DNA of 64,000 nt, taken from contig JADJZU010000007.1 in NCBI GenBank assembly GCA_016715625.1, forward strand, positions 1 through 64,000, given 5' to 3'. This document shows positions 19,244 through 27,770 of this stretch, piece by piece. Position 1 is the first letter of the stretch. Every line of letters begins with the position of its first letter. Source of the DNA: Bacteroidota bacterium. Lineage in GTDB: Bacteria > Bacteroidota > Bacteroidia > Chitinophagales > LD1. Under the pieces are notes generated by a model, which saw nothing but the letters and a program-made list of their open reading frames with translations, did not search any database and had not been told where the DNA came from. A program made the position numbers and the translations under genes.

Positions 19244-20104
19244 GTGCGCTCCTACAATATCTTTGACCTGTCGCGGAGGAGAATTTTTTTGCTCATCGGT
19301 ACCTGTCTGGTATTTGCGCTCACCATTTTTTTATTGAACGAAGTTCTGGATATCCGTAATTTCTGGGATGGATTTTATACCGAAGAAGACATTCGCACTT
19401 TTTTTTGCGAGCGGACTCTGTGGGATAGGTTGGTGAGGCAGCCCATTAATACTTTCAGTAATTTTATTTACTGGATGGTAGCGGTGGCAGTGTTGCGGAG
19501 AGGTTGGAAAGATCAGCGCATTCAAAAACGCTACAATCTCGTGTCGGCCAACCCTTTCTATAGTATCACCTTTGGGCTGATAATGTTTTATATTTTTTGT
19601 GCCAGCACTTTTTTCCATTCTTCTTTAATTCATGTGGCAAGTCAGCTCGATTTTTCTGCTGTTTATTCACTGTCTTTGTTTCCGCTAATGTATTATACGC
19701 ACCGCGTGTGGCTTTTGCTGGCGGGTGTAGATAGTCACCAACGACATCCACTAAGTACACGAACTGTGGTGTTTGTTTTTAGCATGCTTTATATTCTGCT
19801 CACTTTTTTTCTACCCGAGGGTGCCGAGAATTACACCGTACTGGGCATTATTTTTGTGCTCATTCTCTTTGGAGTGGTGGTGGAAAAGAAAGACCCGGGC
19901 CGCACAAACAGACGATATCTTGTAGTAAGCAGCCTAAGTATTTTGATTGCTGTGATGTGGTTCGCTATGGATGTATATAAGGTGCTGTGTAACCCCGATA
20001 GTGTGTTGCAGCCTCACAGCTTGTGGCACTTTTTTGCCGGAGTGTCCTCCTTCTATTTTTATATGTACATCCGCAGCGAGCGAGGTGTTGTGTCACAAGC
20101 TTAG
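19244..20104 (+). CDS. Alkaline-ceramidase-like CREST membrane hydrolase
   Basis: 286 residues, GTG start 4 bases after lepA, about seven membrane segments. It carries the ceramidase/CREST signature. Near the N-terminus, FFCER (residues 53-57) and QPINTFSNFIYW (67-78) parallel the Ca-site and NTxSN motif of alkaline ceramidases. Ser121, His125 and Asp136 in STFFHSSLIHVASQLDF, and His258 and His262 in PHSLWHFFAG, have the same spacings (S+4 H, H+11 D, H+4 H) as the zinc/catalytic residues of human ACER3 as I recall them. Predicted activity is amide hydrolysis of a ceramide-like sphingolipid, or a related CREST reaction. Most Bacteroidota make sphingolipids, so a substrate is plausible. The 3' end overlaps the convergent GHMP kinase gene by 12 bases. 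Confidence 0.75.
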   Translation: MRSYNIFDLSRRRIFLLIGTCLVFALTIFLLNEVLDIRNFWDGFYTEEDIRTFFCERTLWDRLVRQPINTFSNFIYWMVAVAVLRRGWKDQRIQKRYNLVSANPFYSITFGLIMFYIFCASTFFHSSLIHVASQLDFSAVYSLSLFPLMYYTHRVWLLLAGVDSHQRHPLSTRTVVFVFSMLYILLTFFLPEGAENYTVLGIIFVLILFGVVVEKKDPGRTNRRYLVVSSLSILIAVMWFAMDVYKVLCNPDSVLQPHSLWHFFAGVSSFYFYMYIRSERGVVSQA

Positions 20105-21022
20105 AATCATTTCATCCCAGTTGAGCAAAGTATCTATGTTTTTGCTGCGAAGGTATGTAGCAAGAGTTTCTCTGGGACCGGTGTGTGTCAACAATACAAA
20201 ATCACCTCCCCATGCTCCTAATGATTTTACCGCTCCATTAAAATCGACAAAGCGCTCCTCCTTTACTTTTGGAAGCGATAGGCTTTTCGCTATAATTTCT
20301 TCATGTGCCATTAGTAACTGCTCAAACTCAGAAAGCGTTGCACAACTCAATACCTGTTTAGTAATTTTATTCAAAGCTTGGATTGTAGCCCCTTTATTTC
20401 GCATATTATTTTTGTAGTGTGTGATGGCTTCGCTGCTCAGTTTCTTTTTTCCCTGGTACGCAAAATAAATGTGATGCTTAAACACGGGATTCCAATTTAC
20501 TTCTTCCATAATAGGCGAAAACTCATTGCGTTGATATAGGATAGGTTTGTGTGCCCCGGCACAGGCTACATCGTATCCGGAGCCGCCCAGTGTTTTCTCT
20601 AGCAATTCGTAAGCATTCACCTGGGCCCAGGCTGCCAGACAATAAATGAAAGTAGAACTGGAACCGAGCCCCCATTCATTGGGAAACTCTAATTGAGTTT
20701 CTACCGCAACATCATTATTGTTATTCAGAAATGCAGGATTTAGATTTCTGCAAAAAGAGAGCGCTCTTGACAGACGCATGGTAGCATCGTCTGCTGTTCC
20801 AACGCAACTAAAATCTCTTTTATCCAAAACGGTTTTGAGCCAAGGCTGCCGCTTATTGTTTAAAGCAACCCAATACAGTAAATTGTTACTACCACTCAGG
20901 TTTTGTAATCGAAGATGCTGTCCTAATTGGGTAGGCAGTGCTAATGCTTTGGCACCATCTAACACAAAATATTCGGCTGTAAGCAGCAGTTTGCCGTGTC
21001 CGTAAAAAGTGTTTTTGTCCAT
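20093..21022 (-). CDS. GYDIA-family GHMP kinase (mevalonate-kinase-like)
   Basis: 309 residues, ATP-dependent small-molecule kinase. The N-terminus GHGKLLLTAEYFVLDGAKAL is the usual GHMP start. The ATP loop is NEWGLGSSSTFIYCLAAW, and the family-defining GSGYDVACAGAHKPILYQ follows, close to the GYDIA-type label. The C-terminal LGAWGGDFVLLTHTG is the GHMP C-terminal motif. The family is related to mevalonate and phosphomevalonate kinases, so isoprenoid synthesis is a reasonable guess; the substrate is not proved. ATG at 21022. A small membrane protein gene ends 3 bases upstream of its start on the same strand, suggesting cotranscription. The 3' end overlaps the ceramidase-like gene by 12 bases. 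Confidence 0.88.
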   Translation of the reverse strand: MDKNTFYGHGKLLLTAEYFVLDGAKALALPTQLGQHLRLQNLSGSNNLLYWVALNNKRQPWLKTVLDKRDFSCVGTADDATMRLSRALSFCRNLNPAFLNNNNDVAVETQLEFPNEWGLGSSSTFIYCLAAWAQVNAYELLEKTLGGSGYDVACAGAHKPILYQRNEFSPIMEEVNWNPVFKHHIYFAYQGKKKLSSEAITHYKNNMRNKGATIQALNKITKQVLSCATLSEFEQLLMAHEEIIAKSLSLPKVKEERFVDFNGAVKSLGAWGGDFVLLTHTGPRETLATYLRSKNIDTLLNWDEMILSL

Positions 21023-21025
21023 GGC

Positions 21026-21214
21026 TTAAAAGAAAGGGATTGCATCCTTTAGTTTTTGAACGGCTTCTTCGTTCATCAATCCCATGGCTACGGCAGCCAG
21101 CAAAACCAACCAACCGATGCCTTTAAGCAGAAAGAACACAAATACCACAATACCGCCTCTCTGCAGCCATCCTTTGGTAGTGTTTGAATTGATAGGTTCC
21201 TTAGTGTGTTCCAT
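21026..21214 (-). CDS. Small single-pass membrane protein, 62 aa
   Basis: Not a recognised family. The N-terminal 20 residues are polar (MEHTKEPINSNTTKGWLQRG), followed by one long hydrophobic helix (GIVVFVFFLLKGIGWLVLLAAVAMGLM) and a short amphipathic tail. ATG at 21214; the stop lies 3 bases before the GHMP kinase ATG, which supports a real operon partner. Divergent fumC begins 64 bases away. Confidence 0.6.
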   Translation of the reverse strand: MEHTKEPINSNTTKGWLQRGGIVVFVFFLLKGIGWLVLLAAVAMGLMNEEAVQKLKDAIPFF

Positions 21215-21278
21215 GCTGTTTCGCGTTGCGAATATGACCTTTTACTCTACATTCGCCACCGCTAAAAACAAAAAAAAT

Positions 21279-22676
21279 ATGGCACAGTTCAGAAAAGAAA
21301 AAGACACCATGGGCATTGTGGAAGTGCCTGCAGATGTTTATTGGGGCGCTCAAACTCAACGCTCTATCGAAAATTTTAAGATAGCACAAGACATCAATCG
21401 TATGCCGGCTGAAATTATTCGAGCTTTTGCTTACCTCAAAAAAGCTGCTGCCATCACTAATTTTGAAGCCGGTGTGTTGCCGAAAGAGACGTGTGATATT
21501 ATTGGGAAGGTGTGTGACGAAATTTTATCCGGACAATTGCATGATCAGTTCCCATTAGTGGTGTGGCAAACCGGTAGCGGCACCCAAAGTAATATGAACG
21601 TAAATGAAGTGGTTGCCTACCGTGCGCATGTGTTGTTGGGAGGAAGTTTGCTGGATGAAAAGAAGAAAGTGCATCCAAATGATGATGTCAATAAATCGCA
21701 GAGCTCGAACGACACATTTCCAACCGCCATGCACATTGCAGCGTATCAAATACTTGCTGAAAAGACGATTCCCGGCATTCAAAAATTGCGGGATACACTT
21801 GCCGCCAAGTCCAAAGAATATATGCACATTGTCAAGATTGGCAGAACTCACCTGATGGACGCCACACCGCTTACTTTGGGCCAGGAACTTTCGGGTTATG
21901 TATCGCAGCTGGATCATGGATTACGCGCTATCAATAATACGCTTGCTCACTTATCTGAACTGGCCCTCGGAGGCACAGCTGTCGGAACCGGAATCAATAC
22001 ACCACCACAGTATTCCGAAAATGTAGCCCGTCACATCGCTACACTCACCGGTTTGCCGTTTGTAACTGCAGAGAATAAATTCGAAGCACTTGCCGCTCAC
22101 GATGCAGTGGTAGAAGCGCATGGCGCTTTGAAAACAGTGGCTTGTTCACTCATGAAAATTGCGAATGATATTCGTCTACTCGCCTCTGGTCCGCGTTGCG
22201 GAATAGGAGAGATTTTTATACCCGACAACGAGCCGGGATCTTCCATTATGCCCGGCAAAGTAAACCCTACACAATGCGAAGCTATGACCATGGTTGCTGC
22301 ACAGGTGTTGGGCAATGATGTAGCCATCAATATTGGTGGTGCTACCGGTCATTTTGAACTCAACGTGTTTAAACCGGTGATGATTTACAACTTTTTGCAT
22401 AGCGCACGACTCATTGCAGATGTTTGTATTTCGTTTAATGATAAGTGTGCTGTAGGCATTGCACCGCTGGAAGAAAATATCAAAAACAACTTAAATAATT
22501 CGTTGATGCTGGTAACCGCTTTGAATACAAAAATCGGTTATTACAAAGCTGCAGAGATTGCTCAAACGGCACATAAGCAGGGTAAAACACTCAAGCAAAC
22601 GGCTATTGATTTAGGCTATTTAACCGCTGAGCAGTTTGATGAATGGGTTGATCCGGCTACCATGGTTGGTTTTTGA
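21279..22676 (+). CDS. fumC: Class II fumarate hydratase
   Basis: Reversible hydration of fumarate to malate in the TCA cycle; cytoplasmic tetramer. 465 residues from ATG 21279 (MAQFRKEKDTMGIVEVPADV); the longer open frame upstream overlaps the divergent 62-aa gene and is not used. Motifs are WQTGSGTQSNMNVNEV, the NDDVNKSQSSNDTFPTAMH region, GRTHLMDATPLTLGQE, and the superfamily signature GSSIMPGKVNPTQCE with the catalytic Ser loop. The C-terminal domain has NTKIGYYKAAEIAQTAHKQG. The M61 peptidase gene follows 35 bases downstream on the same strand. Confidence 0.96.
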   Translation: MAQFRKEKDTMGIVEVPADVYWGAQTQRSIENFKIAQDINRMPAEIIRAFAYLKKAAAITNFEAGVLPKETCDIIGKVCDEILSGQLHDQFPLVVWQTGSGTQSNMNVNEVVAYRAHVLLGGSLLDEKKKVHPNDDVNKSQSSNDTFPTAMHIAAYQILAEKTIPGIQKLRDTLAAKSKEYMHIVKIGRTHLMDATPLTLGQELSGYVSQLDHGLRAINNTLAHLSELALGGTAVGTGINTPPQYSENVARHIATLTGLPFVTAENKFEALAAHDAVVEAHGALKTVACSLMKIANDIRLLASGPRCGIGEIFIPDNEPGSSIMPGKVNPTQCEAMTMVAAQVLGNDVAINIGGATGHFELNVFKPVMIYNFLHSARLIADVCISFNDKCAVGIAPLEENIKNNLNNSLMLVTALNTKIGYYKAAEIAQTAHKQGKTLKQTAIDLGYLTAEQFDEWVDPATMVGF

Positions 22677-22711
22677 TTTCCACCATCTCTCTTTACCATA
22701 ACTTATCTTTT

Positions 22712-24544
22712 ATGAATAAAAAAAATGCAGCAGTTATCTTGCTGTTAGCTCTTGGTTCGGTTCTTTATTCACAGCAGGAATACTACTATACTATTGATTT
22801 GGTAAATGTTCAAAAGGATAGGGTGAAAGTGACGCTTACGCCCCCTGCTATGCAGAAAGAGGAGGTGATGTTTATTATGCCCGAGGTGGTCCCCGGCACT
22901 TACAGCACAGAAAATTTCGGCAGATTTCTCCATCAGTTTTCGGCTTATGATGCAGACGGCAAAAGGCTGAAAGTGAAACAGAAGAATATCAATCGCTTTT
23001 ACATTAAAGGCGCTACTAATCTGGCTAAAGTGGAGTATTATGTAAACGACACCTGGGATGATAAAGATGCAAAGCATTTTATCTTCCAACCGGGTGGCTC
23101 CAATATTGAAGCTGGAACCAATTTTGTATTGAATCCATTCGCCTTCTTTGGATATTTTGACGAATTCAAAATGAATCCATACAAGATTGAAGTAACCAAG
23201 CCCAGTAGTTTTTACGGTTCAGGCCATTTAGCAAAGCAGGCTAAAAGTGAAACAGTCGATGTGCTCAGTGCTCCCAATTACGTATATCTATGCGATAACC
23301 CGATGATGTATTGCGTGCCCGATACTACCTCTTTTCGGGTAGCTAACAGCACCGTAAAGATTTCTGTATTTTCTACCAACGGTATTGTAAAAAGCAGTCA
23401 GATTGCAGATTACCTGTCGCCACTGGCAGAGTCGCTTCGCAAGTTTTTTGTCAAGCTACCGGTGGATGAATATCATTTCATCTACTACTTTGTAGATCCA
23501 TCTAAAACGCCTACCTCCAAAGCGGGAGGCTTGAGCAGTGGATTCGGTGCTTTGGAGCATAACCACTGTTCTATTTACTATTTGCCGGAGACTAAATATG
23601 AAAAGGCTGTGAAAGAAACCGTAGAAGAAGTTTCCGGGCATGAGTTCCTGCACATCCTTACTCCGTTAAATATTCATAGCGAAGAAATTGACAACTTCGA
23701 TTTTCTTGACCCCAAAATGAGCAAGCATCTTTGGATGTATGAAGGGGTAACCGAATACTTTGCACACCTGACTCAGTTTCAGGGAGGCATTACTGATGAG
23801 GAAGCATTTGCCCGATCTATGCGGAGTAAGATAAATGAAGCTGCAGCCTTTAACAGTTTCTCTATGACTGACATGAGCGTGAATGTATTGACCAAAGAGA
23901 ATCAAAACCTCTATCTGAGCGTGTATAGTAAAGGGGCCGTGTTAGCTATGCTGTTGGATATTCGCATCGCTGAACTTACGGACGGAAAGAAGAATCTGAA
24001 AACATTAATGCTTGCATTGGCCGATAAATATGGACCTTCCAAGCCGTTTAAGGATAATGAACTGTTTAGCGATATCATTTCACTGACTCATCCGGGTATT
24101 CAAGAGTTTATTGATAAATACATCGTGGGCAAAGAGCCACTGCCTCTGGAGTATTTTAATCAGATTGGTTGGCAATATGAACCGGAAAAAAGAAAGACCG
24201 TATATATGAGTGGCTATTTTGGATTGCGATATGATGAGAAAAATAATGAGCTCATATTTGATAGGGTAGGAGAGAATCTGCTGGGTATAGCCAGCGGAGA
24301 TGTGCTCTTAGCAATTAACGATGAAGAAACCTCCCCTGTAAATATCAGCGAACAATTTCAAACCTTTTTCAGAGGAAACACCAAACCGGATCCCATACAT
24401 GTCAAAGTAAGACGGAAAGGCACCGAACAGATTTTGACTGCCACCCCCAAGGAATCTACTACCACAATCAAAAACGCGCTGGACCCTTTAAAAGAGTTTA
24501 CTGAACAACAGAAAAAGTTACGTGCCATCTTGCTGGCTAAGTAG
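22712..24544 (+). CDS. M61 family metallopeptidase with PDZ domain, exported
   Basis: Zinc aminopeptidase-type enzyme of the M61 (glycyl aminopeptidase) family. 610 residues from ATG 22712 (MNKKNAAVILLLALGSVLYS signal peptide); an in-frame upstream ATG overlaps the fumC stop and is less likely. The N-terminal beta-rich domain has FIMPEVVPGTYSTENFGRF. The catalytic motif is GHEFLHIL (His 310) with the third ligand and gluzincin Glu in WMYEGVTEYFAHL. A C-terminal PDZ domain spans about residues 480-585 (YFGLRYDEKNNELIFDRVGE, ASGDVLLAINDEE). Periplasmic or outer-membrane location is expected. Target peptides are not known. Confidence 0.88.
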   Translation: MNKKNAAVILLLALGSVLYSQQEYYYTIDLVNVQKDRVKVTLTPPAMQKEEVMFIMPEVVPGTYSTENFGRFLHQFSAYDADGKRLKVKQKNINRFYIKGATNLAKVEYYVNDTWDDKDAKHFIFQPGGSNIEAGTNFVLNPFAFFGYFDEFKMNPYKIEVTKPSSFYGSGHLAKQAKSETVDVLSAPNYVYLCDNPMMYCVPDTTSFRVANSTVKISVFSTNGIVKSSQIADYLSPLAESLRKFFVKLPVDEYHFIYYFVDPSKTPTSKAGGLSSGFGALEHNHCSIYYLPETKYEKAVKETVEEVSGHEFLHILTPLNIHSEEIDNFDFLDPKMSKHLWMYEGVTEYFAHLTQFQGGITDEEAFARSMRSKINEAAAFNSFSMTDMSVNVLTKENQNLYLSVYSKGAVLAMLLDIRIAELTDGKKNLKTLMLALADKYGPSKPFKDNELFSDIISLTHPGIQEFIDKYIVGKEPLPLEYFNQIGWQYEPEKRKTVYMSGYFGLRYDEKNNELIFDRVGENLLGIASGDVLLAINDEETSPVNISEQFQTFFRGNTKPDPIHVKVRRKGTEQILTATPKESTTTIKNALDPLKEFTEQQKKLRAILLAK

Positions 24545-24612
24545 GTATCGGTATTCAAAATTTTGTTGAGGCATTTATAGATGGGCTCACTTTATTTGCC
24601 CACTCTTGCAGC

Positions 24613-25413
24613 GTGGAACTCCAAATAGCTTTTGGATATATAGGAGCCTTGCTTACGGGCATTGTGCTTGGAATTTTGGGAGGTGGTGGGGCGCTGCTCT
24701 CAATACCTGTTTTGGTTTATTTTTTTCATGTGGAGGCAGGAGTTGCCACCGGCTATTCACTCTTTCTAATTGGCATTACCGCGCTGAGTGGTGCTGTGCG
24801 AAACGTCCTGATGCGAAATGTGGATTTTCGGTTAGCTCTTTGGTACGGAGTGCCCTCTCTGTTTTCGGTTTATGTAATGCGCAGATTTATTATGCCCGCT
24901 GTGCCGGATATAATTTACAGTGGGCCTCCTTTTGCAATCGATAAAAATCACCTCATCCTCTTTGTTCTGAGTGCGGTGATGTTGTTGGTTGGGCGGAAAA
25001 TGATTCAAGAGGAACGAGAGGAAACACCCAATTCCACAGGTGCTGTTGATTATAAACGCATGATTTTGTATTCGCTTTTAATTGGTTCCTTTCTGGGCAT
25101 GGTAGGTGCCGGAGGTGGATTTTTGATGACCCCGGTGCTCATTTATTTCGGCCGGCTGGAGATGAAAAAAGCGGTGGGTACCTCTTTGTTATTGGTTTCT
25201 TGCAATTCTTTTATCGGTTTTCTGGGAGATTTAGGGGGAAACCATCCCATGAACTGGAATTTGCTTCTGTCTTTTTCCGGATTTTCGGTGGCCGGAGTTT
25301 TTGCCGGTGTTTACCTTGCCAATTTTGTAGATGAGTCCCGATTGAAAAAAGCGTTCGGCTGGTTCATGCTGGTATTAGCCGCAGCCATAATTATAAAAGA
25401 GTTGCTGCGGTAG
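24613..25413 (+). CDS. TauE/SafE family sulfite or anion exporter
   Basis: 266 residues with about eight membrane helices in two repeats, each beginning with the family's glycine-rich stretch: GIVLGILGGGGALLSIPVL (residues 17-35) and GSFLGMVGAGGGFLMTPVL (about 157-175). Members export sulfite, sulfonates or other organic anions; the substrate here is unknown. GTG start at 24613, supported by the TauE-like N-terminus; no better ATG is near. It stands alone, convergent with lpxA (4-base gap). Confidence 0.85.
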   Translation: MELQIAFGYIGALLTGIVLGILGGGGALLSIPVLVYFFHVEAGVATGYSLFLIGITALSGAVRNVLMRNVDFRLALWYGVPSLFSVYVMRRFIMPAVPDIIYSGPPFAIDKNHLILFVLSAVMLLVGRKMIQEEREETPNSTGAVDYKRMILYSLLIGSFLGMVGAGGGFLMTPVLIYFGRLEMKKAVGTSLLLVSCNSFIGFLGDLGGNHPMNWNLLLSFSGFSVAGVFAGVYLANFVDESRLKKAFGWFMLVLAAAIIIKELLR

Positions 25414-25417
25414 GGCT

Positions 25418-26209
25418 TTAGTCTTCGCTTGAGCTCTTGAATCCTTTCATAACGCCTCTTACGCTTTCGCGTATAAACGATACGATCTCATCTTTTTCGG
25501 GGCTGTCGGGTATGTCGGCCTCTATGAGTTTGAGGGCTGTGCTGGTATTAAACCCACGGATGTAAAGCGTGCGATACACATCCAGTATCTGATTGATTTG
25601 TTCTGTTGTGTATCCTCTTCTTCTTAGTCCCACCGAGTTTACTCCCGCATAGGTCGTTGGGTGCCTTGCGGCTCGCACAAATGGCGGTATATCTTTATTA
25701 ACCAAGCATCCACCACTTACAATAACGTGCCGGCCTATTTTTACAAACTGCTGAAAATTAGTAGAGCCGCCTAATACTGTAAAATCACCTACCTCTACAT
25801 GGCCGGCCAGGTTGGCATTGTTGGCCAACACACAATTATTGCCGATTACACAGTCATGGGCAATATGAACATACGCCATTAAAAGGGTGTTGTTTCCAAT
25901 TACCGTTTTCATCGCAGCTTCAGTACCTTTATTCACCGTTACATATTCGCGTATGGTTACATTGTCACCAATGCTTACGGTAGATTTTTCCCCTTTGTAT
26001 TTTAAATCTTGTGGTATTGCTGATATAACGGCTCCCGGAAATATTTTGCAGTTTTTCCCGATTCGAGCGCCTTCCATAATAGTTACGTGTGGACCAATCC
26101 AAGTCCCTTCCCCAATCACCACATCTTTTGAAATGGTTACAAAAGGTTCTATCACTACATTGTCAGCAATTTCCGCATTGGGATGTATGAAGGAAAAAGG
26201 TTGATTCAT
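25418..26209 (-). CDS. lpxA: Acyl-ACP--UDP-N-acetylglucosamine O-acyltransferase
   Basis: First step of lipid A synthesis: transfer of a 3-hydroxyacyl chain from ACP to UDP-GlcNAc. 263 residues. A left-handed beta-helix of hexapeptide repeats starts with IHPNAEIADNVVIEPFVTIS. The catalytic-His and substrate regions are YVHIAHDCVIGNNCVLANNA and LAGHVEVGDFTVLGG. The C-terminal helical domain has NSVGLRRRGYTTEQINQILD. It follows the lpxC-fabZ fusion by 82 bases on the same strand and closes the lipid A cluster. ATG at 26209. Confidence 0.95.
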   Translation of the reverse strand: MNQPFSFIHPNAEIADNVVIEPFVTISKDVVIGEGTWIGPHVTIMEGARIGKNCKIFPGAVISAIPQDLKYKGEKSTVSIGDNVTIREYVTVNKGTEAAMKTVIGNNTLLMAYVHIAHDCVIGNNCVLANNANLAGHVEVGDFTVLGGSTNFQQFVKIGRHVIVSGGCLVNKDIPPFVRAARHPTTYAGVNSVGLRRRGYTTEQINQILDVYRTLYIRGFNTSTALKLIEADIPDSPEKDEIVSFIRESVRGVMKGFKSSSED

Positions 26210-26291
26210 AGTAGTTGGCGGGCTTGCTTTTTAGAGGGCAGTTTAGAATGCTGTGTTTTGTTTGTAGATAGTAAATAAACTAATTAAGCAT

Positions 26292-27695
26292 TTACTTGCC
26301 TTCTTTTCTTTGAATTTTCGCCATCAATTCCGCTTCGCTCACCAAACGATTGCCCACATAAGCGGAGCCTTTCATTTCTATAATGCCTCTGCGTATGGGG
26401 GATAGTAGTTCCAATTTAAAGAGTACAGTATCTCCCGGAACAACCAGTTGCTTGAATTTTACTTTGTCAATTTTGATAAAATAGGTATCATAATTTTGAG
26501 GGTCGGGCACCTGGCTTAGGACCAAAATGCCTCCGGTTTGTGCCATGGCTTCTAATTGCAAAACACCCGGCATAACAGGATTTCCTGGAAAATGCCCTCT
26601 GAAAAAATCTTCATTAAAAGTAACCGCCTTTACACCCACCACTTCTTCGGGCGACAGGGAAATTATTTTGTCTACCAGAAGAAATGGATATCGGTGCGGT
26701 AATATTTTTTCTATGCCCACAGCATCATAAACCGGAGGTTTGTTGGGGTCATATTCCGGAGCAGGATCTTTCATGCGTTCCTGCTTAATATGTTGTTTCA
26801 AAATTTTGGCAAACTCAACGTTGTGTTTATGCCCGGGTTTAGTGGCAATAATGTTGGCGTTGATAGGTGTGCCTACCAAGCCTAAGTCGCCTACCACATC
26901 CAGCAGTTTGTGGCGCGCAGGTTCGTTGTGGTGGTGCAGCTTGATATTATTCAATATGCCCTCTTCCACTACCTTAATGTCGGGTTTGTTGAATAGTTCG
27001 GCAAGTTTTAGCCGCTCCTCTTCCGATATAGGTTTATCTACAACAATGATGGCGTTATTTAAATCACCACCGCGTATCAGCCCGGCTGCGTACAACATTT
27101 CCAACTCGTGGAGAAAACAAAACGTGCGTGATGGTGCAATTTCCTTTTTGAAATCAGCTACTTTGTCGAGCGTGGCGTGCTGCTGGCCCAACACTTCACT
27201 TTTATAATCAATAAGCGCGGTTACCTTATATCGGTTCGAAGGCATGGCAAGGTATTCTACCCCGCTTTCTTTGTCTACGTAGTGTATGTTTTTGCGCAGT
27301 TCAAATACCTCTCGTTCCTCACTTTGTTCTTGTATACCCACTTTTTCCAAGGCCTCTACAAAATATTTCGCGCTGCCATCCATAATGGGCATTTCAATGC
27401 CGTTAACCTGTACCAGACAGTTGTCAATTTGCAAACCAACCAGCGAGCTCATGACATGTTCTACTGTGGCTACCATAGCCGGACCTTTTTCAAGCGTAGT
27501 ACCCCGTTGCACCGTGGTCACTAAATCACAGTCCGCATTAATGAGCGGTTGACCTTCTAAATCAATTCGCTGAAATTTGATACCATGGTTAACAGGAGCA
27601 GGAACAAATTTTACAGTAACATTTTGGCCGGTATGTAAGCCAACGCCCGTGAGCGAAATCTCTTCCTTGATGGTTTGCTGGTAACTATGATTCAT
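26292..27695 (-). CDS. lpxC-fabZ: Bifunctional LpxC deacetylase / FabZ 3-hydroxyacyl-ACP dehydratase
   Basis: Natural fusion of 467 residues typical of Bacteroidota. Residues 1 to about 310 are LpxC, the zinc UDP-3-O-acyl-GlcNAc deacetylase that commits lipid A synthesis: GVGLHTGQNVTVKF, the ATVEHVMSSLVGLQIDN zinc His, and HNEPARHKLLDVVGDLGLVG with the further His and Asp ligands. Residues from about 322 are FabZ, the fatty-acid dehydratase: VGIEKILPHRYPFLLVDKI, catalytic His in FFRGHFPGNPVMPGVLQLEA and Glu in the same stretch. The fusion ties the supply of lipid A precursors to fatty-acid elongation, which compete for 3-hydroxyacyl-ACP. It lies between lpxD and lpxA. ATG at 27695. Confidence 0.96.
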   Translation of the reverse strand: MNHSYQQTIKEEISLTGVGLHTGQNVTVKFVPAPVNHGIKFQRIDLEGQPLINADCDLVTTVQRGTTLEKGPAMVATVEHVMSSLVGLQIDNCLVQVNGIEMPIMDGSAKYFVEALEKVGIQEQSEEREVFELRKNIHYVDKESGVEYLAMPSNRYKVTALIDYKSEVLGQQHATLDKVADFKKEIAPSRTFCFLHELEMLYAAGLIRGGDLNNAIIVVDKPISEEERLKLAELFNKPDIKVVEEGILNNIKLHHHNEPARHKLLDVVGDLGLVGTPINANIIATKPGHKHNVEFAKILKQHIKQERMKDPAPEYDPNKPPVYDAVGIEKILPHRYPFLLVDKIISLSPEEVVGVKAVTFNEDFFRGHFPGNPVMPGVLQLEAMAQTGGILVLSQVPDPQNYDTYFIKIDKVKFKQLVVPGDTVLFKLELLSPIRRGIIEMKGSAYVGNRLVSEAELMAKIQRKEGK

Positions 27696-27770
27696 TCACA
27701 TTTCTTAAGGTGGGCAAATCTAATATTTCGCTTAACAGATGGACCTCCAACCCCTGTCCATTCCTGCAAG

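Noticed and set aside
26740..27207. A 155-residue plus-strand open frame
   Set aside because: Antisense to lpxC-fabZ; Ser/Leu-rich with no motif.
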